From SW10 sp049596615 (GTDB taxonomy: Bacteria > Verrucomicrobiota > Verrucomicrobiia > Verrucomicrobiales > Akkermansiaceae): a stretch of 64,000 nucleotides of DNA. Positions 1 through 8,119 of this stretch are shown piece after piece. Position numbers and translations under genes: made by a program. The notes beneath the pieces were generated by a model that had not been told where the DNA came from, ran no database searches, and was given only the letters and a program-made list of their open reading frames with translations. Within the stretch, counting starts at the first letter, position 1. Each line of letters starts with the position of its first letter. The stretch lies in contig JBMYLT010000011.1 of the NCBI GenBank assembly GCA_049596615.1, positions 62,001 through 126,000 of the forward strand, written 5' to 3'.

Positions 1-1344
1 AAAGAAGATGGGGATCTGCACCAGCATGGGAAGGCAGCCGCCCATCGGGTTGACGCCAAACTGCCGGTAAAGCTTCATCATTTCCTGATTCACCTTGTTG
101 GGGTCGTCAGGATACTTTTCTTTAAGCGCTGCCATCTTGGGCTGGAGCTTCGACATCCGTTTCATAGTGCGGGTTGACTTGGCGTGGAGGGGCCACATCA
201 CGGTGCGGATGATGAGCGTGAGGACGACAATGGCCCAACCCCATGACCAATTGTTGTTTACACCTCCAAAGATGCCGTTGAGTCCGTTGAGGATCCAGTT
301 GAGGAAGCGGCTGATCCAGCCGAAGAATCCGTAGTCCATGACGTCGCCCTTGTCGCCATCGAGGCTCCGGATCAGGGCGTTGTTTTTGGGACCCATGAAG
401 ACGTCGAAAACATAGTTGCGCGATTGCCCGGCCGGGATCGCTTCGTCGGGCAGGGAAAGGTAGGTGTTGAAGGCCTTGGCGTTTTTGTTTCCTCGTCCGC
501 CTGACAGGGCGACTTCCTCGGGAATCGCCCGGAAAGTGCCCGGATAGGGTTTTTCGGGAGTCAGGATGGTGGCAAAAAATTGATTCTCTACGCCGGTGAA
601 GAGAAGGTTCTGTTCGAACTTGGTTCGGAATTCGGTGGGGTCGGCGCTGAAGATGTTGCTGAAATAGCCGGTGGTTTCAGAGTCATAGTTGCCGTTTTCG
701 TTCCAGAAAAAGTTGAGGTAGTTGGTTCGTTCGTCGTCGTAAGCCGGGGCGGCCGAGCCATTAAAGATGGCGAGGTCGGCGATGGAGATTTCTCCGGCGG
801 TAGGGTTTTCGAGAGTGAGCTTGAAGGTGAGTCGGTAGGGGTGTCCTGCGCCTGATTCCACAATTGACCAAGTCTTGGTGGCAACGAGGTTGTTCCTAAT
901 CGTGCCCTTAAAGGAGATCCCGTTCCCGGATTTGCTGCCCTCCACGATCTCGTAATACCCTTGCTCTTGGCTGTCGCCCGAGATGGTGGTGAGAGCGCCG
1001 AGTTTGTGGAGACCGAGGTCATTTATTGTGATCAGTCCGTCACCGTAGACTGCCTTTTCATCGAGGATGGTGTTTTGAACCACTCCGCCTTCGTGGGTGG
1101 AAAGGATGAAGGAGCTATTTGCGGTCTTTAATTCGTGTTCTTCCTTGGTCCCTAGACTTTCGAGGACCGGGGTGGGTTCGACTTCGACGGTGGGAGTGTC
1201 TTTGTCGGGAGTTTCTGCTTTTTCCTCCCTCTTTTCTTTTTCCTCGGCGACCTGTTGCTGGCGGGCATTATCCAGCGAGTATTTGAAATTTAGAGCGAGT
1301 AGAATGCCGCAGATGATGACAACGATCCAAGCTTTGCGATCCAT
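1..1344 (-). CDS. yidC: Membrane protein insertase YidC (3' end beyond window)
   Basis: YidC inserts and folds inner-membrane proteins, alone or with SecYEG. Translating the minus strand from the ATG at 1344 gives 448 open residues that run off the window edge. An N-terminal membrane anchor (about residues 5-20, AWIVVIICGILLALNF) is followed by an acidic/basic linker and a large periplasmic domain up to about residue 340. The conserved 60KD_IMP core then begins, with WSWGWAIVVLTLIIR, a cytoplasmic hairpin rich in Lys/Arg/Met, and MLVQIPIFF at the edge, the start of the next transmembrane helix. It begins 2 bp after yidD ends, in the order rpmH-rnpA-yidD-yidC typical of bacteria. The long periplasmic domain fits the Gram-negative form. 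The identity is secure; the C-terminal helices are not in the window. Confidence 0.95.
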   Translation of the reverse strand, partial: MDRKAWIVVIICGILLALNFKYSLDNARQQQVAEEKEKREEKAETPDKDTPTVEVEPTPVLESLGTKEEHELKTANSSFILSTHEGGVVQNTILDEKAVYGDGLITINDLGLHKLGALTTISGDSQEQGYYEIVEGSKSGNGISFKGTIRNNLVATKTWSIVESGAGHPYRLTFKLTLENPTAGEISIADLAIFNGSAAPAYDDERTNYLNFFWNENGNYDSETTGYFSNIFSADPTEFRTKFEQNLLFTGVENQFFATILTPEKPYPGTFRAIPEEVALSGGRGNKNAKAFNTYLSLPDEAIPAGQSRNYVFDVFMGPKNNALIRSLDGDKGDVMDYGFFGWISRFLNWILNGLNGIFGGVNNNWSWGWAIVVLTLIIRTVMWPLHAKSTRTMKRMSKLQPKMAALKEKYPDDPNKVNQEMMKLYRQFGVNPMGGCLPMLVQIPIFF

Positions 1345-1346
1345 GA

Positions 1347-1625
1347 TCAGTGGGTGTGGGTGGAGAAAGTTTCGTTGGGGGACTCCGGCGTTTTAGCCGA
1401 CGGAACGGGGTCATAACCGCTGCCCCCCCATGGATGACAGCGCAAAATCCGGCGAATTCCGAGAAGGCTTCCTTTGATGGCGCCGTGAGTGTCGAGCGCC
1501 TGTAGAAAGTAGTGAGAACAGGAGGGCGAGTAGCGACATCCCGAGTGAGGGCCTCCCAGGGCATGGAGGATGGGCCGCAGGAATATCTGGTAGCCTCTGA
1601 TCAGGAGTTTTAAGAGGAACTTCAT
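1347..1625 (-). CDS. yidD: Membrane protein insertion efficiency factor YidD
   Basis: This is a 92-residue member of the YidD (DUF37) family, a small inner-membrane-associated protein that assists YidC-dependent insertion. The family core is visible: an amphipathic N-terminus (MKFLLKLLIRGYQIFLRPIL), then CRYSPSCSHYFLQAL with its paired cysteines, and CHPWGGSGYDPVP near residues 63-75. The ATG at 1625 overlaps the rnpA stop by 4 bp (ATGA), implying translational coupling, and yidC starts 2 bp downstream. Length and motifs are normal for the family. Confidence 0.95.
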   Translation of the reverse strand: MKFLLKLLIRGYQIFLRPILHALGGPHSGCRYSPSCSHYFLQALDTHGAIKGSLLGIRRILRCHPWGGSGYDPVPSAKTPESPNETFSTHTH

Positions 1626-1990
1626 GACGGGTCAGCGGGGAGATTTTGCCAGATTTTAAGCTTCTTGGCGGTTTTGATCCAGTCCTCTTCCAGCTCGGCA
1701 AAGGTGGCATTGGTCGCCCGCCAACGGGCAATCGTCACAATCATGTAATTTGGTAGGAGAAAATCACCGTGCTTGCGGACAATTTCGCGGAAGCGTCGCC
1801 TGAGTAAGTTTCGGGTGACGGCTTTCTTGGAGGCTTTCTTCGAAGTGATGAACCCGAAGCGGCGGTCACTGATCAAAGAATTCTGCCATGCTCCAAGAAC
1901 GAGAAACCGTCCACTTGCGGAGCGGCCCTTGTTACGAACCGCTTGGAACTCGCCCCACTGGCGCATGCGCCGCTGACGAGTCAACTTCAT
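1622..1990 (-). CDS. rnpA: Ribonuclease P protein component
   Basis: This is the protein subunit of RNase P, which binds the catalytic RNA and pre-tRNA leaders during 5' maturation of tRNA. The 122-residue product has the basic N-terminus (LTRQRRMRQWGEFQAVR) and the RNR-type signature ASKKAVTRNLLRRRFREI around residues 53-70, the RNA-binding helix of the family. It lies 14 bp downstream of rpmH and overlaps yidD by 4 bp, the usual operon order. The N-terminal part is short and divergent, as is common for RnpA. Confidence 0.94.
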   Translation of the reverse strand: MKLTRQRRMRQWGEFQAVRNKGRSASGRFLVLGAWQNSLISDRRFGFITSKKASKKAVTRNLLRRRFREIVRKHGDFLLPNYMIVTIARWRATNATFAELEEDWIKTAKKLKIWQNLPADPS

Positions 1991-2004
1991 TTAGGCCTCC
2001 CGGC

Positions 2005-2190
2005 TTACTTGGAGTTGTTTTGCACCGTGTGGCGCTTGAAGTGAAGTTCAGCTCCCTTCGGAAGGAGGCGCTTGCGTCCCTTGCGACGGCGGTTCTTGAG
2101 GATGCCGCGGCCAGCCTTGGTTGCCATGCGGGCGCGGAAACCGTGCTGCTTCTTGCGAGTGCGCTTTGAAGGCTGGTATGTCATTTTCAT
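2005..2190 (-). CDS. rpmH: Large ribosomal subunit protein bL34
   Basis: The protein is a 61-residue, very basic bL34 of the 50S subunit. The core TYQPSKRTRKKQHGFRARM, followed by GRGILKNRRRKGRKRL, is diagnostic. The start ATG at 2190 gives MKMTYQPS, equivalent to the usual MKRTYQPS. The tail beyond RKRL (about 18 residues, PKGAELHFKRHTVQNNSK) is longer than the compact 44-46 residue bL34 of many bacteria. It is the first gene of the rpmH-rnpA-yidD-yidC cluster; dnaA is not found upstream within the window. Confidence 0.95.
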   Translation of the reverse strand: MKMTYQPSKRTRKKQHGFRARMATKAGRGILKNRRRKGRKRLLPKGAELHFKRHTVQNNSK

Positions 2191-2406
2191 GGCCTTAAAT
2201 CAGGTGGAAGTTTGAAAAAAAGAATCGAGCCCTCAAGGGCGGGGAGCGGAGACTATCCAGAAGGGACGTCTTGTCAACCCATCGTGAGAGAAATTCTAAA
2301 AAGATCCGGGGATGATACGGTTCGGAAAGGTGAGGGATCCCGGTATCTTTGAATTCCTGGCGGACTTGTGGCTTTCAATTTGGCGGAACCGTGCTAGCTG
2401 AGATAC

Positions 2407-2646
2407 GTGTCGGCGGAAGATTCTCTCGCGATTTGTATGCTGTTGATCCTTGCAGTTTCGGCGGGAACGCTCATGACGATCCTGTTTTCCCTCCTCAAGA
2501 ATGCCGGCAAGCGTGATGAGATCGCCGAGCTGATGGCTGAGGAGGAAGAGGCCGAGCCAAAACCGCGCGAAGGGAAGGTCACCGGTGGAGAGCCCGGGGA
2601 GGCAGAGCCCTGGGAAAAGGATGCTGATTGGTGGCGAAAGTCCTGA
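2407..2646 (+). CDS. Small single-pass membrane protein, unknown function
   Basis: This is a 79-residue ORF with a GTG start at 2407. It has one hydrophobic segment (about residues 7-28, LAICMLLILAVSAGTLMTIL) followed by a strongly charged cytoplasmic-type tail (EEEEAEPKPREGK) ending in EKDADWWRKS. The membrane helix plus acidic tail looks like a genuine protein rather than a random frame; the minus-strand frame here (2296-2697) has no recognisable composition. It is divergent from rpmH. The family is not recognised and no function is proposed. Confidence 0.5.
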   Translation: MSAEDSLAICMLLILAVSAGTLMTILFSLLKNAGKRDEIAELMAEEEEAEPKPREGKVTGGEPGEAEPWEKDADWWRKS

Positions 2647-2775
2647 AGGTGTAAGCAAATCTCGCTTGACTTGTCGTCGACAGAATCGAATTCCCAACCC
2701 TTGTAGTTTTACGCCTCGTCCATTTTGATGATCGATGGCGTTTCCCTTGCGAACGGAGCGTTGAACCGGGGGTGA

Positions 2776-3168
2776 TCTAGTGATGCTATTTCGCTGTTTC
2801 AGGAGGCCAACTTGCTTGACGAAAACGGGGTGTAGTTGGGAACTACTCTCTCGATAGGGAATGCTACCAATTTTGAGAATTACAACTTTGACGGCTCCAC
2901 CGCTAGTCTTCTGGCGACCGGAAATTTCGGATCAAATAGCAAAGTTTTTGTTCAGTTCGATGACCTCATCGTTCGGGAGGTCACTGCAAATCCCGACGGA
3001 ATGAACGCCACAGGAGGATCCATCACCATCAATCTTGAGGGTTCAAGTGGAAGAGTGAGCCGGAGCTTCATGGATAATACTTTTCGGTGGAACTACGGGA
3101 GGAGTCGTACTTTGAACCGGAAGAAAAGATGGTTCTCGGAAGTCAGTAAATCCGGCCCGCTTTGGTAG
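2776..3168 (+). pseudogene. Remnant of an exported/adhesin-like protein, interrupted by TAG
   Basis: The frame is open from 2776 but contains an in-frame TAG at 2833-2835. Before it stands DAISLFQEANLLDENGV and after it TTLSIGNATNFENYNFDGST..., a Gly/Asn/Ser/Thr-rich beta-type sequence typical of secreted verrucomicrobial proteins. A TTG at 2836 could start a 110-residue ORF, but no signal peptide is present and the last third (from about 3070) becomes Arg-rich and overlaps the convergent gene at 3093. A decayed 3' piece of a larger surface-protein gene is the best reading; the family is not identified. Confidence 0.35.
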
Positions 3169-6100
3169 GTCACCTGCTCGGTCCCGTCACCATTTGGGAT
3201 GCGTTCAATGACGGTCATGTCGTTGGCCGAGCTCCAGTTGATCAGATCAGTTGAACGTTCAAGGTCCACCTGGATGCCGGTGGCCGATTGGCTGAGACGT
3301 GTGGTGATGCGGAGGGCGTTGCCATTGAGGGACAAACTGAGGGGATTTGCATCAGGATTGGTATTTGAAGTGCCCTGGGCATACTCGAGGAGGGCATTGA
3401 GTCCGTCCCCGTCAGGATCGGCATTCGGGTCGCCGGTGAACGGGATGATTTCAGATTCACCCGGGGTACCCCCGAGGAAGGCGCTTTGCTGCCAATTTGC
3501 CGATAGATCGTGGTCTGGTGAGTTTTCCGGGTTGACCAGAACAAGGCTGTAGCCGTTTCCGTCGGCGCCGACTGGCCAGGGAGCCTCGTCGTCGTAAGTG
3601 AACTCCCGGATCGTGTTGTTGTTGGCATCCTCCAGCTTGATTCGATCGCTTCCGTTGCTGAGGCGGTTGCCATTCTGAAAAGTCCCGGCAATCGGAAGTC
3701 CGATTCCGTAGACTGCTTCAAAGACGGCTTGATTGAGAACCACCAAAATACGGGCGCCAGGTGCGAGAGTAGTGCCGGGGGAGAAGGTGAAATCGATGCC
3801 AGCCGTGAATCGCACACCGGAAAGATCGAGTGTCACGGTGTCGCTGATGTTCATCAGTTCAAGATATTCCGCGTCCGAATTGGAAGCCGTCGGGTGATAC
3901 ATGATTTCGCTGATAACAAGGAACGACTGGGGGTCGCTGGGGTTGTTTGGCGTGGTGAAGGAATCGACCAAATCTCCGCTGTCATTTCGCAGGTCAAGGA
4001 TCTCGCTGAAGTTGGACAGCTTACCGGAATAGGGAGCTGCCACGAGCCGTTCTTCATTAGCGGTGGGTGATGTTGTCCGAGTGAGGAAGTCGCTGCTGCT
4101 TGGGCTCACGAAAAGATCACCGTCTCGCTCAATCACCGTTCCGGGCCTGAAGGTGAAATCCACTCCCCCTTCGATAGTCCACCCGGAGAGATCAATCTCG
4201 GTGTTTTCGTTGTTGTGGATGCGAATGAATTCCTGCCCCTGGTTTCCGCTGGCGGGATTGGCTTCCACTTCGGAAATCACAATGTCGGGATTGGCTGGTT
4301 CGGGCCCGGGAATAAGGTCGGGGTAATTGTTGGTGAGGACGCTTCGGCGACTGTTGAGGTAGTTGTCGATCCTACTGATATTGCTGCTCAGCGGAGGCGA
4401 GGCTGGGCTGATGATTTCACGTGCCCGGTTTTCCAAAATGCGCTGGTTGAAAGGAGTCGAGGCTGGTTGCAGGACTTCATCGATCAAGGTACGCAAGCGC
4501 CGAAGGTAGATCCGCTGGGTGACCGGCTCTTCAAAGAGGACGTCATAGAGAATGTTCCACTGATTGGCGTTTTGCTTTTTGTGTTCTTCGTCTCCGAAGA
4601 AAGGATGGGGCAGGAAGATCCCACCGTCACCGAGCACTCCGAACGTGAAGTCCTTGTCCCAGGGAAGGAGGCGCCAGCGTTGGTCACCGCGGGTGTCGAG
4701 ATACATGTAGAAGTTCTTCCGGAGATCATCGGCATCCTGAATGATTGAGCGCGCGGCGAGGTAGTTAACGACTTGCGGAAGGTCGAGATTGTCGACCACC
4801 CATTGGCGTCGTTGAGTGGAAGTCGGGAGATTGAGCCCGGCGACGAGGTCGGCAGCCGAGTCAATGTTGGTAAGGTCACCGGTCTTTTTTTCAATCCCGG
4901 TGATGGTGTCGAAGAAAACGGGGTTGAGATTGTTGCGTTGGACAAACTTGTAGAGGTCTCCTTCCTCGTCGTAATCGTATCGATTGAGGAAGTCTTCGTC
5001 GACTTGTTCAATGGCGATGCCGACACGGTCGGGTCCTCCGTTGACGCGGAGCTGCCAAAGGTAGGAGAGAGAGGATTCGTTTCCGGCCAGGCGATGGGCG
5101 TCGAAGGCAAGGGTCTGCCGGACAGAGGTACTGTCGGCACCCCGACCGTTAATATTGATTTCATTAACCGAAGACATCTCCTCGTTGATGTAGAGTGAAT
5201 CTCCGCGATTGAAGTCAAACTTTTGGGACTGCGAGCCATTGGTGGCCTGGCCTCGTTGCCGGACAAAAATGTTATCGTAGAAGCGGCCCAGAAAATAAAC
5301 GGAGGCACGGGTGCCGCCCCGGGTGTTCCCGGCCGAGCGGTTCTGGCTAAACCACTGGAGGATGGGAAGGTCCGAAGTGATAGAGGGATCCTGAGTGACG
5401 GTTCCAAAGTACTCCGCCGATTGATTATTGCCTGTCTGGTCCAGAAAAAGGGGAGCCCGCGACGAGGCGCCCGAGGCATCGTCAGCGGTGACAAACCAGC
5501 GGACCATATCCTCTTGTCTGTAAGCTGAAGCAGGAATGGTGGCGGTGTAGATACTATCGCCGGCGATGGCGTCATTGTCGGCGCCATTGTCGAACATGGA
5601 AATAGTGGTGCTGGCGCCATACTGGACGCGGTAGGTAAGCTGAACCTGTCCCACTGCCACGAGACGGGGAAGGATCGCGGCCGTCACCACGATGTCCTGG
5701 TTTTCGCTGGGCTGTGCCGGAGTGTGTGAGACCTCAAAGATTTCCGGGCCAGGGTTGGCGGAACCTGAGATGTTTTCCGATCCAGGGGTGGGTGAAGCGA
5801 GATATCCTGACAAAAGTGGGCCGGTCGGCGGAGTTGATCCGGTCAGGGCTGGGACGATGAGGAGATCGCTACTGCCTGTGCTCCGGTTCAAGCTGTGAAG
5901 AGCAAGGACGTTGGTCCCATTCTGGAGCTCCGAAAGGAACGAGGTGAGATCAATTTGATCCACGTTGTCGCTTTCGTTGGCATTGGCGGTGGCGTTACTC
6001 TGCCAGTCGGGGCTCGCCGGAGCATTTCGCGAGGTGATCTTTGTCCCGTTCAGGTAGGCTACATAGCCGTCGTCGTAGCGTACCTCGAGGGATAGGCTGG

Positions 6101-8042
6101 TGAGGTTGTTAGTGTTGGCCACTTCGAAGGGAATGCGGACGTAAGCCGTGGTTCCACTACCTGATAGCTCGTTGCTTATATTGACATCGATGAAGGGGAG
6201 ATAGTCCGGTCCGTTGTCAAAACCGACTCCGGTTCCAGTCTCCGGGCGAATCCAACCCTGAGTGTTGAAAACCGGTTGCGTCCAGGTGAGTCCGAGGCTG
6301 CCATCTTGTGGAATCAAGACTTCGGCATTGGCGTTTTCAAGAAGATCCACTGCCGAGCTGCCTTCGGCAAAGGTCCCATAAGACACGTCGCCAAATTGGG
6401 ATGGGAACTCTGGGGTGTATTCACTTTTGATTGTCGTGCCGTCGGGTTCCACGAGGGCTAGATACTCCCCGCCTGAGCTCAGGCGGAAGTTGGTGTGGAA
6501 GAAGCCTCCGGCGTCGACATAGGTGTCGCTGTCACTTCCCGAAGCGAAGACGAGCAGGTATTCGCCTTGTCCCAAGCTGAGGCCCGCGGGGAAGCTCCAC
6601 TTGGTCAGGTTGTTGGCTGAATCGGTAAGCGACCATCCGCTGAGATCGACCGGTCCGGGGCCGGCATTAAAGAGCTCGATCCAGTCCGAAGAGTCCCCAT
6701 CGCCATCGTTGATGGTGTTACCGTTGCTGGCCATTAACTCATTGATGCGCACTCCGGAGTTCGGGATGGCATCGCCAACGAGGGCATTCAAGTTCACCAG
6801 GGTCACTGGGTTGAGGGCATCATTTGTGGTGAGGCGAAGTTGGGCGGAAAAGATTCCCTCGCTTCCCATTGGATCCAGCTCGATAGTCAAGGTGTCGCTT
6901 GTAAGGGGAGCGATTGAAGCGGGAGCCCCGGATATTGAGAAGTTCGCCGGGTTGCTGCCAAGGATTTCGATGTTGGAAATGGTCAGGGTCTGTCCGCCGC
7001 CAAGATTCTCGAGGGTGAGAGGTGCGGATTGCACACCTGATCCGGCAGGGAAGGAACCGATGTTGAAAAATCCGGGTGCCGAGATCCGGGGGTCGTGAAC
7101 GAATCCGGTAAGCGCGACTGAGATTACGGGTTGGGTGGTGTCATTAGTGTTGAAGTCCAGACTCGCGGCAACATTTCCGGTGATACCCGTCGGGTTTAAG
7201 GAGAACTGGAAGATTCCGGTGCTCCCCGGAGCGATGCTTCCGGGAGTCGAGAGAAGCGAGAACGCGGAGGCGTTGGCTCCGTTGAAAGCGGTTGAAGAGA
7301 TGACCAGATTCTGGGTGGCGCCCAGATTGCTGACTTCAAAGTTGAAAATCTGGACTGAGCCGTCGAGATCCAGGTTAAAGGACGTATCGCTTTGGATGAG
7401 GGGATCGGTCGGAGGAATCTGGTCTTCGAAAGCAATCTCGCCCAAACCCACCCGGTCGCCACCGGGAGTGCCGCCTTGGCCACCCCGCCAATTGTCGGTG
7501 AAGGTGAGTTCAACGTGGCGGGCCAGGACTGTTTGAGTGAACTGATGGGAGTCGCGGAGATTGGCGCTGAAGCCAGCGGAAAAAGAAGGAGAATAGGTGA
7601 TGGAGCTGCCAAAGCTGCCAATACCCTCGGCTGCCGTGGCAAAGCGCAGGGTGAATTCGCGTCCGCCGTTGGTGTTGCTGTTGGCATACCCCCAGGTGCT
7701 GATTTCGCTGAGCAAGCGGTTTTCCCCGAGGTCGATGACGAGGACGGGATTAAGCACGCCATTGGCAAAGTAGTCGCCGCTTCCATTTGGAGCATTGGTC
7801 ACCCAGGTGTGGGTGGAACCTCCCCCAATGCTGTTGTGGGGCTCGCTGGCGTCATAGCCCGATCCCGGACCCTGAATGAGATGGTTGACGTTGTAGAGGT
7901 CGGTGCCAGATGTCGAGCTGGTGATCGACGAGATGGGGTGGAAATCTGTTGCGGACAATACCGCGGGGACCAGAAGCAAAAGAGCGCAAGTTGGGGACAA
8001 CATACGAGTTGGAAGGAAAGGGAGATGTGACGAATTTGCCAT
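3093..8042 (-). CDS. Secreted CotH-kinase / lamin-tail multidomain protein
   Basis: The product is a 1649-residue exported protein. A signal peptide is clearest from Met14 (start 8003: MLSPTCALLLLVPAVLSA); the longer start at 8042 is also possible. Domains in order: a discoidin-like module (about 35-210) ending GGDRVGLGEIAF; two choice-of-anchor-D/ASPM-like Ig domains (215-425); a lamin-tail domain (430-550, VRINELMAS...SDWIELFN); a beta-sandwich (600-690); a CotH-type kinase fold (about 880-1190) with LLPWDKDFTFG near 1130; two more lamin-tail domains (1255-1350, 1370-1520, LVISEIMYHP); and a C-terminal DPDGDGLNALLEYAQG stretch. CotH proteins phosphorylate spore-coat proteins in Bacillus; the substrate here is unknown. 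The paralogue at 13624-17106 shares the architecture. A role in surface matrix or substrate binding is inference. Confidence 0.88.
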   Translation of the reverse strand: MANSSHLPFLPTRMLSPTCALLLLVPAVLSATDFHPISSITSSTSGTDLYNVNHLIQGPGSGYDASEPHNSIGGGSTHTWVTNAPNGSGDYFANGVLNPVLVIDLGENRLLSEISTWGYANSNTNGGREFTLRFATAAEGIGSFGSSITYSPSFSAGFSANLRDSHQFTQTVLARHVELTFTDNWRGGQGGTPGGDRVGLGEIAFEDQIPPTDPLIQSDTSFNLDLDGSVQIFNFEVSNLGATQNLVISSTAFNGANASAFSLLSTPGSIAPGSTGIFQFSLNPTGITGNVAASLDFNTNDTTQPVISVALTGFVHDPRISAPGFFNIGSFPAGSGVQSAPLTLENLGGGQTLTISNIEILGSNPANFSISGAPASIAPLTSDTLTIELDPMGSEGIFSAQLRLTTNDALNPVTLVNLNALVGDAIPNSGVRINELMASNGNTINDGDGDSSDWIELFNAGPGPVDLSGWSLTDSANNLTKWSFPAGLSLGQGEYLLVFASGSDSDTYVDAGGFFHTNFRLSSGGEYLALVEPDGTTIKSEYTPEFPSQFGDVSYGTFAEGSSAVDLLENANAEVLIPQDGSLGLTWTQPVFNTQGWIRPETGTGVGFDNGPDYLPFIDVNISNELSGSGTTAYVRIPFEVANTNNLTSLSLEVRYDDGYVAYLNGTKITSRNAPASPDWQSNATANANESDNVDQIDLTSFLSELQNGTNVLALHSLNRSTGSSDLLIVPALTGSTPPTGPLLSGYLASPTPGSENISGSANPGPEIFEVSHTPAQPSENQDIVVTAAILPRLVAVGQVQLTYRVQYGASTTISMFDNGADNDAIAGDSIYTATIPASAYRQEDMVRWFVTADDASGASSRAPLFLDQTGNNQSAEYFGTVTQDPSITSDLPILQWFSQNRSAGNTRGGTRASVYFLGRFYDNIFVRQRGQATNGSQSQKFDFNRGDSLYINEEMSSVNEININGRGADSTSVRQTLAFDAHRLAGNESSLSYLWQLRVNGGPDRVGIAIEQVDEDFLNRYDYDEEGDLYKFVQRNNLNPVFFDTITGIEKKTGDLTNIDSAADLVAGLNLPTSTQRRQWVVDNLDLPQVVNYLAARSIIQDADDLRKNFYMYLDTRGDQRWRLLPWDKDFTFGVLGDGGIFLPHPFFGDEEHKKQNANQWNILYDVLFEEPVTQRIYLRRLRTLIDEVLQPASTPFNQRILENRAREIISPASPPLSSNISRIDNYLNSRRSVLTNNYPDLIPGPEPANPDIVISEVEANPASGNQGQEFIRIHNNENTEIDLSGWTIEGGVDFTFRPGTVIERDGDLFVSPSSSDFLTRTTSPTANEERLVAAPYSGKLSNFSEILDLRNDSGDLVDSFTTPNNPSDPQSFLVISEIMYHPTASNSDAEYLELMNISDTVTLDLSGVRFTAGIDFTFSPGTTLAPGARILVVLNQAVFEAVYGIGLPIAGTFQNGNRLSNGSDRIKLEDANNNTIREFTYDDEAPWPVGADGNGYSLVLVNPENSPDHDLSANWQQSAFLGGTPGESEIIPFTGDPNADPDGDGLNALLEYAQGTSNTNPDANPLSLSLNGNALRITTRLSQSATGIQVDLERSTDLINWSSANDMTVIERIPNGDGTEQVTYQSGPDLLTSENHLFFRFKVRLLP

Positions 8043-8063
8043 CGAATTCGATGGGAGGCAAGG

Positions 8064-8096
8064 ACGCCCCGGTCGGCGACTGGCCGACCGGGGCGT
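8064..8096 (-). terminator. Perfect 13-bp hairpin, probable terminator of the gene at 8120
   Basis: The arms 8064-8076 and 8084-8096 pair perfectly over 13 bp (GC-rich, ACGCCCCGGTCGG) around a 7-nt loop. The hairpin lies 24 bp past the stop of the minus-strand gene ending at 8120 and just before the next gene's start region. No T-run follows on the minus strand, so it may be an attenuator or a U-less terminator. Confidence 0.5.
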
Positions 8097-8119
8097 TGGG
8101 CAAGCTTTTGTTAATATTC

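Noticed and set aside
2296..2697. 133-codon minus-strand ORF
   Set aside because: Composition looks random, while the plus-strand frame 2407-2646 shows a membrane helix and acidic tail.
4484..5620. 378-codon ORF inside the giant CotH gene, other frame
   Set aside because: Low-complexity Ser/Thr/Pro/Arg composition typical of a shifted frame; the 1649-residue frame explains the region.
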